A stretch of DNA of 10,329 nucleotides from an uncultured Eubacterium sp. (GTDB lineage Bacteria; Bacillota_A; Clostridia; Lachnospirales; Lachnospiraceae). Shown here piece after piece: positions 1-6,828 of the stretch (positions are counted from its first letter, which is position 1; each line of letters opens with the position of its first letter). The stretch is from NCBI GenBank assembly GCA_948759685.1, contig CAQBGY010000093.1:1-10329 (forward strand), given 5' to 3'. The notes below the pieces were generated by a model, which worked only from the letters and a program-made list of their open reading frames with translations, searched no databases and was not told the origin of the DNA. Both the position numbers and the translations under genes were made by a program.

Positions 1-1662
1 AGATATAATACGATGTTGATGGATGATAAGAGTTATCCTTATGTAATGGTCACTATAAGTGAGGATTATCCAAGAATTGTGCTTGCCCGTTCTATGAAGA
101 AAGATGGTAATAAATATTTCGGACCATTTACGAGCGGCATGGCAGTAAGAGATACGATTGAACTGCTTCAGAAGATGTTTAAGATAAGAAATTGCAGGAA
201 ATCCATTGTTGTAAAGGAAGAGAGATATATAACTTCCGGGAAAGAGGAAGTATCTTTTGAGGAACAAAAAAAGGAAGTTCCAACAGTTAATGGAAGACCG
301 TGTCTTTATTATCATATGGGAAGATGTGATGGAGCCTGTCAGGGATATGTCAGTAAGGAAGAGTACGGAGAAAATATTGCAAAAGCAGTCAGATTTTTAG
401 AGGGAAATTTTAAAGACACGATAAAAGAACTGGAAGAGAAAATGAAGGATGCCTCAGCACAGATGGATTTTGAAAAGGCAATGGAGTACAGAGATTTGAT
501 TAATAGTATTAATCATGTTGCGGGCAATCAGAAAATTACATCACATAAGTTTGAGGACAGGGATATTATTGCTTATGCGGAAGAAGGCAACGATGCTGTG
601 GTACAGATTTTCTTTGTCAGAAATGGAAAGCTGATTGGAAGAGAACATTTTTATCTCACAACAGCACTCGGGGACACCGGAACAGATATTATTACCAGTT
701 TTATTAAGCAGTATTATATTGGCACACCGTTTATTCCACATCAGTTATTAGTGCAGGAAGAGGTGGAGGAACCGGAATTATTATCTCAAATGCTTAGCAG
801 AAACCAGAATTATACAGTAAAAATTGTTCATCCTAAAAAAGGAAGTAAAGAAAAACTAGTGGAACTGGCAGCTAAGAATGCCAGAAACTTATTAGAGCAG
901 AACAAAGAAAAATACCGCAGAGAGCAAAAGAAAACAATCGGTGCAGTCCATGAGATAGAAGAGTTGATTGGGATAGAAGGAATTCATCGAATGGAGTCTT
1001 ATGATATTTCAAATACCAATGGTTATGAATCAGTTGCATCTATGATTGTGTATGAAGACGGAAAACCGAAACGAAATAATTATCGTAAGTTTAAAATTAA
1101 AACGGTGCACGGACCGGATGATTATGCCAGCATGGAAGAGGTGCTTACGAGAAGATTCAGACATGGACTGGAAGAGAGAAAGAAACTGGATATGGAAGAT
1201 GGGGACTATGAGTTGGGAAGCTTCAGCAAGTTTCCGGATATTATTATGATGGACGGAGGAAAAGGGCAGGTAAATGTGGCTTTGAAAGTTCTTGAAGAAT
1301 TAGGAATAAATATTCCTGTCTGCGGCATGGTAAAAGATGACCATCATAGTACCAGAGGTTTATATTATAATAATGCGGAAATACCTATCAATACACATTC
1401 AGAAGGCTTTCAGTTAATTACCAGAATACAGGATGAAACACATAGATTTGCAATTGAGTATCATAGAAGTCTCAGAGGAAAAAGAGAAGTGAAGTCAGTA
1501 CTTGATGATATACCGGGAGTAGGACCATCCAGAAGAAAAGCTTTAATGCGGTATTTTAAATCTATTGAAGCTATCAGGAATGCTGATGTAGAAGAACTGG
1601 TGAAGGTAAATTCTGTCACAGAGAAAGTGGCAAAAGATATATACAAATATTTTCACAAATGA
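1..1662 (+). CDS. uvrC: UvrABC excinuclease subunit UvrC (5' end cut by window edge)
   Basis: UvrC makes the dual incisions in nucleotide excision repair after UvrAB has found the lesion. The reading frame is open from base 1: the four codons before the ATG at 13 read RYNT and run into MLMDDKSYPY, a conserved internal UvrC stretch. The ATG at 13 is therefore not the start, and about 70 N-terminal residues, most of the GIY-YIG nuclease that makes the 3' cut, lie outside the window. Numbered from that Met, visible parts are Cys61, Cys97, Cys105 and Cys109, spaced like the 4Fe-4S ligands reported in E. coli UvrC; a UVR motif that binds UvrB (about 135-170, with FEKAMEYRDLI); the RNase H-like nuclease for the 5' cut (YDIS at 330-333, MMDGGKGQ at 412-419, DETHRFAIEYHR at 474-485); and tandem helix-hairpin-helix at about 495-549 (IPGVGPSRRKAL). 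No frameshift is seen. hprK follows after 55 nt. Confidence 0.97.
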   Translation, partial: RYNTMLMDDKSYPYVMVTISEDYPRIVLARSMKKDGNKYFGPFTSGMAVRDTIELLQKMFKIRNCRKSIVVKEERYITSGKEEVSFEEQKKEVPTVNGRPCLYYHMGRCDGACQGYVSKEEYGENIAKAVRFLEGNFKDTIKELEEKMKDASAQMDFEKAMEYRDLINSINHVAGNQKITSHKFEDRDIIAYAEEGNDAVVQIFFVRNGKLIGREHFYLTTALGDTGTDIITSFIKQYYIGTPFIPHQLLVQEEVEEPELLSQMLSRNQNYTVKIVHPKKGSKEKLVELAAKNARNLLEQNKEKYRREQKKTIGAVHEIEELIGIEGIHRMESYDISNTNGYESVASMIVYEDGKPKRNNYRKFKIKTVHGPDDYASMEEVLTRRFRHGLEERKKLDMEDGDYELGSFSKFPDIIMMDGGKGQVNVALKVLEELGINIPVCGMVKDDHHSTRGLYYNNAEIPINTHSEGFQLITRIQDETHRFAIEYHRSLRGKREVKSVLDDIPGVGPSRRKALMRYFKSIEAIRNADVEELVKVNSVTEKVAKDIYKYFHK

Positions 1663-1703
1663 TAGAATAAGTGAGATAGAATCAGGAAATGTGATGCATA
1701 TAG

Positions 1704-2653
1704 TAAGGAGGTAGGAGATGTCTGATATTTTTATTCCTTTTACAAAGGTAGTAGACAATTATGGATTAGTAAACCATACGCCGGAGATTAATACAGATGA
1801 AGTAAAAATTATTATTCCGGAGGTAAACAGACCGGCTTTGCAGCTGGCGGGTTTTTTTGAGCATTTTGATAAGGAAAGAGTTCAGATTATCGGAAATGTT
1901 GAGTGTGCATTTCTTGATAATATGCAAAGGCAGAACAGGCAGTGGGTTTACGAAAAATTAATGAGCAGTGGAATTCCATGCCTTATTCTTTGTAGAGGAA
2001 ATAAGCCTGATGACGATTTGATTTCAGCCGGATTAAAGTATGGAGTGCCAATTATGTCTACGGACACTGCCACATCAAGCTTTAATGCAGAGTTATCCCG
2101 CTGGCTGAATGTAGAACTAGCTCCCTGCATTACCAGACACGGAGTTCTGGTTGACGTTTATGGAGAGGGCGTTTTGATTATGGGAGAGAGCGGCATCGGA
2201 AAGAGTGAGGCTGCTTTGGAATTAATTAAACGTGGTCATCGTCTGGTAACAGATGATGTTGTAGAAATCAGACGTGTGAGTGATGAGACGCTGATAGGAA
2301 CATCTCCGGCTATAACAAAGCATTTTATTGAACTGCGTGGAATCGGAATTATTGATGTAAAAGCGCTGTTTGGAGTTGAGAGTATTTTAGATTCTGCCAG
2401 TATAGATATGGTTATTCAGTTAGAGGAATGGAGCAGAGACAAAGAATATGACCGGATGTGTTTAGAAGAAAGATATACAGAGTTTTTGGGAAATAAGGTT
2501 GTATGTCATAAAATACCTATCAGACCGGGACGAAATCTGGCTGTTATTGTTGAGGCAGCAGCCGTAAACCATAGGCAGAAACGAATGGGGTATAATGCAG
2601 CTGTAGAATTATATAACAGAGTTCAGAAAAATATGATGGGTGAAAATGAATAA
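1704..2653 (+). CDS. hprK: HPr kinase/phosphorylase HprK (CDS 1718-2653, span includes its RBS)
   Basis: The coding part is 1718-2653 (311 residues); the span starts at the strong ribosome binding site TAAGGAGGT at 1704-1711, which fixes the ATG at 1718. HprK phosphorylates Ser46 of HPr and Crh with ATP or pyrophosphate, and removes that phosphate by phosphorolysis. It is the sensor kinase of carbon catabolite repression in Firmicutes. The family hallmarks are all present: the HGVLVDVYG entry to the catalytic domain (His141), Walker A GESGIGKS at 156-163, the acidic pair Asp179-Asp180 in RLVTDDVVEI, the HprK signature IELRGIGIID at about 204-213, and the C-terminal segment IPIRPGRNLAVIVEAAA at about 267-282. 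Residues 1-130 match the N-terminal domain, which is not catalytic. Length is normal for the family. The gene sits between uvrC and a glucokinase gene, and a possible substrate (Crh-like, Ser46 kept) is encoded about 3.8 kb downstream in the same cluster. Confidence 0.97.
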
Positions 2654-2708
2654 TAAGAAAAACAAAGAATGAGAAAAACAAATAAAATAAGAAAGTGGAG
2701 GAAATATT

Positions 2709-3653
2709 GTGAAGAAGTATTGTTTTGGAGTAGATGTAGGTGGAACTACAATTAAAATTGGTTTTCTTGAAACGAGTGGTAAGATGTTAGATAAATGGGA
2801 GATTAAGACCAACACAGAGAATTTCGGTGAGGCAATATTGGGTGATATCTGTGAGGCATTAGAAGGTAAACTGGTAAAAGAGGGGATTAGTCTGGATGAT
2901 ATAGAGGGTATCGGAATTGGTCTTCCGGGGCCGGTACTTGCAGATGGCACGGTTCTTCAATGTGTAAACCTTGGATGGGGAACGTTCAATGTAGCAGAAC
3001 AGTTATCAGAAATGTTTCATGGAATTAAGGTGAAAGCCGGAAATGATGCGAATGTAGCAGCCCTTGGAGAAAATTGGAAAGGTGGCGGAAAGAATTATCA
3101 TGATATTGTTATGATTACATTAGGCACCGGTGTTGGCGGCGGAGTTATTATCAATAATAATATCTTGACCGGATATAATGGCGGTGCGGGAGAAATTGGG
3201 CATATGCATATGAATGACGAAGAAACAGAAATCTGTGGATGTGGAAGAAAAGGCTGTCTCGAACAATATGCATCAGCTACCGGTGTGGTAAGACTGGCTA
3301 AGAGATATATGGCTGCCGGTAATAAAGAAACAAAAATGACAGATTACGGAAATGATATCACAGCAAAAGATGTTTTTGATTTAGCAAAAGAAGGAGACGA
3401 AGGAGCAGAAACAGTTGTTCGTCAGATGGGTGGTTATCTTGGAAAGGCAATGGCGCATATTGCAGTGACAATTAATCCGGAAGCATTTATCATTGGCGGT
3501 GGAGTCAGCAAAGCAGGACAGTATTTAATTGATGCAATTAAGACTACATATAGAGAAACTTGTTTTACTGCCTGTGGAGATGCAGCAGTGCATCTGGCTG
3601 AGCTTGGAAATGATGCGGGAATGTATGGCGCAGCAGCTTTGGTTGTCAGATAG
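2709..3653 (+). CDS. glk: ROK-family glucokinase
   Basis: Predicted cytoplasmic sugar kinase that phosphorylates glucose to glucose 6-phosphate with ATP. The start is GTG at 2709, placed 7 nt after the ribosome binding site GGAGG (2697-2701). The 314 residues carry the ROK pattern: phosphate-binding DVGGTTIKIG at 9-18, GIGLPGPV at 69-76, the catalytic aspartate Asp113 in GNDANVAALGE, the sequence LGTGVGGGV at 138-146, GEIGH at 161-165, and the zinc-binding CGCGRKGCLEQYAS with Cys176, Cys178 and Cys183, plus His165 as the fourth ligand. IIGGGVSKAG at 261-270 is the usual C-terminal glycine-rich motif. There is no N-terminal winged helix, so this is a kinase and not a NagC/XylR-type repressor. 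Specificity for glucose rather than another hexose is inferred from overall similarity and from its place next to hprK. An A-rich 55-nt gap separates it from hprK. Confidence 0.9.
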   Translation: MKKYCFGVDVGGTTIKIGFLETSGKMLDKWEIKTNTENFGEAILGDICEALEGKLVKEGISLDDIEGIGIGLPGPVLADGTVLQCVNLGWGTFNVAEQLSEMFHGIKVKAGNDANVAALGENWKGGGKNYHDIVMITLGTGVGGGVIINNNILTGYNGGAGEIGHMHMNDEETEICGCGRKGCLEQYASATGVVRLAKRYMAAGNKETKMTDYGNDITAKDVFDLAKEGDEGAETVVRQMGGYLGKAMAHIAVTINPEAFIIGGGVSKAGQYLIDAIKTTYRETCFTACGDAAVHLAELGNDAGMYGAAALVVR

Positions 3654-3682
3654 TTTGTGGTGAAAGTGAGTGTGTAAATATC

Positions 3683-4573
3683 GTGTTTGAAAAGTTAAAA
3701 AGTATTGTTGGAGAAGATTATATTAAACAAAATGAGCCTATGGCAAAGCATTGTACATTTCGATGTGGCGGCATGGCAGAGTTTTATATCGTACCGGGAA
3801 GTGTGGAAGAGTTGATTCAGATTATTAAAGTATGTAAAGAATTTGACTATCCATATATGGTTATTGGTAATGGAAGTAATATTTTGATAAGAGATGAAGG
3901 GTATAAGGGCGTTATTGTTGAGATTAACAACAGGATGAGCAGTATTGATGTGATTGGTGAAGACATTGTGGCGGATGCAGGGGCAAAGTTGGCGGCAGTG
4001 GCAATGGCAGCTTATGAAAATGATCTGGCAGGTTTTGAGTTTGCCCATGGGATACCAGGAAATGTAGGCGGAGCAGTTGTTATGAACGCTGGAGCTTATG
4101 GCGGAGAGATGAAGGATGTTATTAAGTGGGTAAAAGTGTTAAATAGCGACGGCGAAGTTCAAAAGATAGAAGCAGAAAACCTGGAACTGGGTTATCGGAA
4201 GAGTGTAATAGCCAGAAAAGGCATGATAGTACTTCAGATGTGTATTGGACTCCAAATCGGAAGTGCCGGTGAAATTGGCGGCATTATGCAGGTTCTTATG
4301 GAGAAGAGAAAATTGAAACAGCCTTTGGAATATCCGAGTGCAGGAAGTACTTTTAAGCGTCCGGAGGGATATTTCGCAGGAAAGCTGATTGAAGATGCAG
4401 GACTTCGGGGGTATACAGTGGGTGGAGCAATGGTTTCAGAGAAACACTGCGGGTTTGTTATTAATTATAATAATGCAACAGCAACAGAGGTTTTACAGCT
4501 TATAAGTGATGTACAGAAAAAAGTAAAGGAACAGTTCGGTGTAGAACTGGAACCGGAAGTGAAGATTATATAG
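3683..4573 (+). CDS. murB: UDP-N-acetylenolpyruvoylglucosamine reductase MurB
   Basis: MurB uses NADPH and FAD to reduce UDP-GlcNAc-enolpyruvate to UDP-MurNAc, the second committed step of peptidoglycan precursor synthesis. The 296 residues show the FAD-binding core with IGNGSNILIRDEG (61-73) and FAHGIPGNVGGAVVMNAGAYGG (from 120, split here only by my reading), the Tyr171-Arg172 pair in LGYRKS, the proton-donor serine Ser222 in SAGSTFKRP, and the C-terminal Glu292 in LEPEVKII. The GSTFKRP form and the length put it with type II (Gram-positive) MurB. The start is GTG at 3683, chosen because the N-terminus MFEKLKSIVG lines up with family members. The upstream Shine-Dalgarno match is weak (AAAGTGAG at 3663-3670, about 12 nt away), so translation may depend partly on ribosomes leaving the glucokinase gene, whose stop is 29 nt upstream. 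Confidence 0.96.
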   Translation: MFEKLKSIVGEDYIKQNEPMAKHCTFRCGGMAEFYIVPGSVEELIQIIKVCKEFDYPYMVIGNGSNILIRDEGYKGVIVEINNRMSSIDVIGEDIVADAGAKLAAVAMAAYENDLAGFEFAHGIPGNVGGAVVMNAGAYGGEMKDVIKWVKVLNSDGEVQKIEAENLELGYRKSVIARKGMIVLQMCIGLQIGSAGEIGGIMQVLMEKRKLKQPLEYPSAGSTFKRPEGYFAGKLIEDAGLRGYTVGGAMVSEKHCGFVINYNNATATEVLQLISDVQKKVKEQFGVELEPEVKII

Positions 4574-4582
4574 GAGAAATAT

Positions 4583-5443
4583 ATGCGTTTTGTTATTGTC
4601 ACAGGAATGTCCGGAGCAGGAAAGATTACGGCGTTAAAAATTTTTGAGGATAATGGATATTATTGTGTAGATAATCTTCCTGTTGATTTGATTGAAAATT
4701 TTGCAGATCTTTTGTTTGCACAGACAAGCGAGAAGAATAAAGTGGCAATCGGAGTAGATATCCGGAGTGGTGAAAATCTGGACAAAATTCATGATGTTCT
4801 TTCCGGATTAAAAAAGAAAGAGCAGAATTATGAAATACTGTTTTTAGATTGTTGCAATAGTACGTTGATAAAACGATTTAAAGAGACGAGAAGAAGCCAT
4901 CCTATGGGAGAGACAGACAGTGTTGAAAATGGAATCAATGCAGAACGGAAAAAACTTTCCTATCTGCGAACTCAGGCGGATTATATTATTGATACAAGTA
5001 ATTTACTGGTCCGTGATTTGAAAACAGAGATAGAAAAAATATTTGTGTTGAATCAGGATTATAAAAATCTGTTTGTTACAATTCTGTCATTTGGTTTTAA
5101 GTATGGGGTGCCGGCAGATTGTGATTTAGTATTTGATGTACGTTTTCTGCCAAATCCGTATTATATACCGGAATTAAAGCATAAGACAGGGGAACAGCAG
5201 GAGGTCAGGGATTTTGTTTTAAAGTCTGAGGTTTCCACTGAGTTTTTAAATAAATTAATTGATATGATAAGATTTTTAATTCCTAATTATATATACGAAG
5301 GAAAAAATCAGCTTGTTATCGGGATTGGATGTACAGGCGGACATCATAGGTCTGTGACTGTGGCAAATGAACTGTATAGGAAGTTAAACATATCAGATGC
5401 GAATTATGGCATAAGAATTGCTCACAGAGATATTTTAAGATAG
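4583..5443 (+). CDS. rapZ: RNase adapter RapZ / YvcJ-type nucleotide-binding protein with altered Walker A
   Basis: RapZ (YvcJ in Bacillus) is a P-loop protein. In E. coli it binds the sRNAs GlmY/GlmZ and controls glucosamine 6-phosphate synthase; in B. subtilis YvcJ hydrolyses nucleotides. All 286 residues and the family landmarks are here: the N-terminus with VTGMSGAGK, EDNGYYCVDNLP at 22-33, GVDIRS at 57-62, Walker B-like ILFLD at 85-89, ADYIIDTS at 132-139, and the C-terminal domain with FDVRFLPNPYYIPEL (184-198), GIGCTGGHHRSV (247-258) and HRDILR at the end. The oddity is residue 15: the codons AAG ATT ACG give Lys14-Ile15-Thr16, so the Walker A motif ends GK-Ile instead of GK-Ser/Thr. 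That hydroxyl normally holds Mg2+. The rest of the gene is intact. It starts 9 nt after murB, with RBS AGGAG at 4572-4576 overlapping the murB stop codon, which suggests translational coupling. Confidence 0.95.
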   Translation: MRFVIVTGMSGAGKITALKIFEDNGYYCVDNLPVDLIENFADLLFAQTSEKNKVAIGVDIRSGENLDKIHDVLSGLKKKEQNYEILFLDCCNSTLIKRFKETRRSHPMGETDSVENGINAERKKLSYLRTQADYIIDTSNLLVRDLKTEIEKIFVLNQDYKNLFVTILSFGFKYGVPADCDLVFDVRFLPNPYYIPELKHKTGEQQEVRDFVLKSEVSTEFLNKLIDMIRFLIPNYIYEGKNQLVIGIGCTGGHHRSVTVANELYRKLNISDANYGIRIAHRDILR

Positions 5444-5455
5444 AAAGTGGATTTT

Positions 5456-6400
5456 ATGAGTTTTTCAAGTAAAGTAAAAAAAGAACTGGCAGAGCATGTT
5501 AATAATGCAGTTCATTGCAGAATTGCGGAACTGGCAGCGTTAATTTCTATGTGTGGCAGTGTAATGATTGATGAGAATAACCATTATGCCATTCGAGTTA
5601 GAACAGAGACGGAACCTACTGCAAACAAAGTACGAACGTTATTATGGAAGACATTCCATATTGACACAGAAATTACCATCAGAGATAATGCATATTCAAG
5701 GATAGGAAAGACATATACTTTAACTGTAACGGACAATCAGCAAGCAATTAAGATTTTGCAGGCAACAAAATTAATGAATGATGCAGGCGATATTGAAGAG
5801 AATTTTTCAATCACCAATAATATTGTAATTATGAAAGATTGTTGTAAACGTGCTTTCATAAGAGGTGCTTTTATGGCGGCTGGTTCTATCAGTGATCCGA
5901 ACAAGTCTTATCATTTGGAAATCAAATGTAATAGTAATAAAAAGTCGGAACAACTGATAAATTTGTTGAAAAAATTCAATATTGAAGGAAAAATGGTTGC
6001 CAGAAAAGGTAGTTATGTGGTATATCTAAAAGAAGGCGAAGGAATAGTAGACGTTTTGAACGTAATGGAAGCCCACGTTTCTTTAATGGAAATGGAGAAT
6101 ATTCGTATCTTAAAGGGTATGAGTAATTATTACAATAGACAGGTCAATTGTGAGACAGCCAATATAAAGAAAACTGTAGCGACTTCGGTCAGGCAGATAG
6201 AGGATATCAATTATATTATAAAAAATAAAGGGATTGAGTATCTTCCACCTAAATTACAGGATATAGCATTGATACGCATAGACAATCCAGATGCATCATT
6301 GCAGGAATTAGGAGAGAGGTTAGAACCTCCTCTTGGAAAATCAGGTGTAAACCACAGGCTTAGAAAGATTTGTCAGATTGCAGATGATTTAAGAGGATGA
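5456..6400 (+). CDS. whiA: Sporulation/cell-division regulator WhiA
   Basis: WhiA (YvcL) is a DNA-binding protein: a transcription factor for sporulation in actinomycetes, and in Firmicutes a nucleoid-associated protein that affects cell division and chromosome segregation. Two LAGLIDADG-like domains, degenerate as in other bacterial WhiA, cover roughly residues 15-205 (core KRAFIRGAFMAAGSIS near 131-146). A C-terminal helix-turn-helix lies near 280-311 (LQELGERL, then GKSGVNHRLRKI as the likely recognition helix). The typical mid-region (RQVNCETANIKKT) is also present. I chose ATG 5456 because family members begin MSFSSKVKKEL and GGA at 5449-5451 can serve as a short RBS. An upstream in-frame GTG at 5447 would add three residues, with no good RBS. 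It begins 12 nt after rapZ. In B. subtilis yvcK lies between these two genes; here it does not. Confidence 0.95.
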   Translation: MSFSSKVKKELAEHVNNAVHCRIAELAALISMCGSVMIDENNHYAIRVRTETEPTANKVRTLLWKTFHIDTEITIRDNAYSRIGKTYTLTVTDNQQAIKILQATKLMNDAGDIEENFSITNNIVIMKDCCKRAFIRGAFMAAGSISDPNKSYHLEIKCNSNKKSEQLINLLKKFNIEGKMVARKGSYVVYLKEGEGIVDVLNVMEAHVSLMEMENIRILKGMSNYYNRQVNCETANIKKTVATSVRQIEDINYIIKNKGIEYLPPKLQDIALIRIDNPDASLQELGERLEPPLGKSGVNHRLRKICQIADDLRG

Positions 6401-6421
6401 CCCTAAGGAGGAAAAGTTTAA

Positions 6422-6673
6422 ATGACAACAAGGGATGTAACAATAGGTATTAAGCAGGGAGCAGAAACAAGCCCGGTAGCAAAATGTGTTCAGGTTGCAA
6501 GTCAGTTTGAAAGCAGAATCTACGTAGAGTTTGAAACGAAAAAAGTAAATGCAAAAAGTATTATGGGAATGATGGCATTAGGTATTGTCCCAGGGCAGAC
6601 AGTGAAAATTTCCGCTGATGGTGAAGATGAAACACAGGCAATAGATAGTATAACAAAAGTATTTAGGGAATAA
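6422..6673 (+). CDS. crh: Crh-like HPr paralogue lacking His15 and Arg17, keeping Ser46
   Basis: An 83-residue HPr-fold protein. The C-terminal half is clearly HPr: VNAKSIMGMMALG at 42-54 with Ser46 exactly at the site phosphorylated by HprK, then a GEDETQAI segment at 67-74. The N-terminal active-site loop, normally G-L-H-A-R-P, reads G13-A-E-T-S-P18. Glu15 replaces the PTS phosphorylation site His15, and Ser17 replaces Arg17. It should therefore not pass phosphate from enzyme I to sugar permeases, but could still be phosphorylated on Ser46 and act as a CcpA co-repressor, as Crh does in B. subtilis. The location directly after rapZ-whiA is that of B. subtilis crh. A strong RBS AAGGAGG (6405-6411) lies 10 nt before the ATG, and an intrinsic terminator begins 27 nt after the stop. 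Many annotation pipelines would call it simply 'HPr family phosphocarrier protein'. The Crh role is inferred. Confidence 0.88.
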   Translation: MTTRDVTIGIKQGAETSPVAKCVQVASQFESRIYVEFETKKVNAKSIMGMMALGIVPGQTVKISADGEDETQAIDSITKVFRE

Positions 6674-6699
6674 ATAAAAGTTCATATGAAATTAATTTG

Positions 6700-6738
6700 A
6701 AAAAGATAAGACGAAAACACGATTGTCTTATCTTTTTT
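6700..6738 (+). terminator. Intrinsic terminator of the uvrC-crh cluster
   Basis: AAAAGATAAGAC (6701-6712) pairs perfectly with GTCTTATCTTTT (6725-6736) around a 12-nt loop, and the 3' arm ends in a six-T run (6733-6738). One more A-T pair (6700/6737) is possible. It lies 26-65 nt after the HPr-like stop codon and marks the end of the seven-gene cluster. Confidence 0.9.
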
Positions 6739-6768
6739 ATAGTTTATTTTATAGAATTGTAACATTTT

Positions 6769-6797
6769 TTGCATAAATTATCTAAATATAGTAAAAT
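6769..6797 (+). promoter_or_regulatory. Candidate sigma-A promoter for the membrane-protein gene
   Basis: TTGCAT (6769-6774) and TAAAAT (6792-6797) are separated by 17 nt. The -10 matches TATAAT at five of six positions; the -35 keeps TTG only. Transcription would begin near 6804, about 25 nt before the ATG at 6829. This placement right after the cluster terminator fits an independent unit. Prediction by eye in AT-rich DNA, so only moderate confidence. Confidence 0.45.
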
Positions 6798-6828
6798 AAA
6801 GATAAATTTAGAAAAGAGGGACGGTAAT

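Noticed and set aside
541..741. Minus-strand open frame inside uvrC
   Set aside because: Shadow of uvrC: no RBS, Cys/Ile/Asn-rich composition, and overlaps a fully conserved gene.
1699..1704. TATAGT as a -10 element before hprK
   Set aside because: It abuts the ribosome binding site, leaving no room for a transcript start with a leader, and there is no -35 at the right distance.
2609..2950. Minus-strand 113-codon frame over the hprK-glucokinase junction
   Set aside because: Low-complexity Ser/Pro/Phe product lying opposite conserved glucokinase motifs, with no RBS.
3695..4048. Minus-strand 117-codon frame inside murB
   Set aside because: Antisense shadow of the conserved FAD-binding region; composition rich in His/Cys/Asn with no recognisable motif.
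6769..6828. Longer start (TTG 6769) for the membrane protein
   Set aside because: Adds 20 charged residues with no RBS and would cover the candidate promoter; ATG 6829 has a purine-rich RBS.
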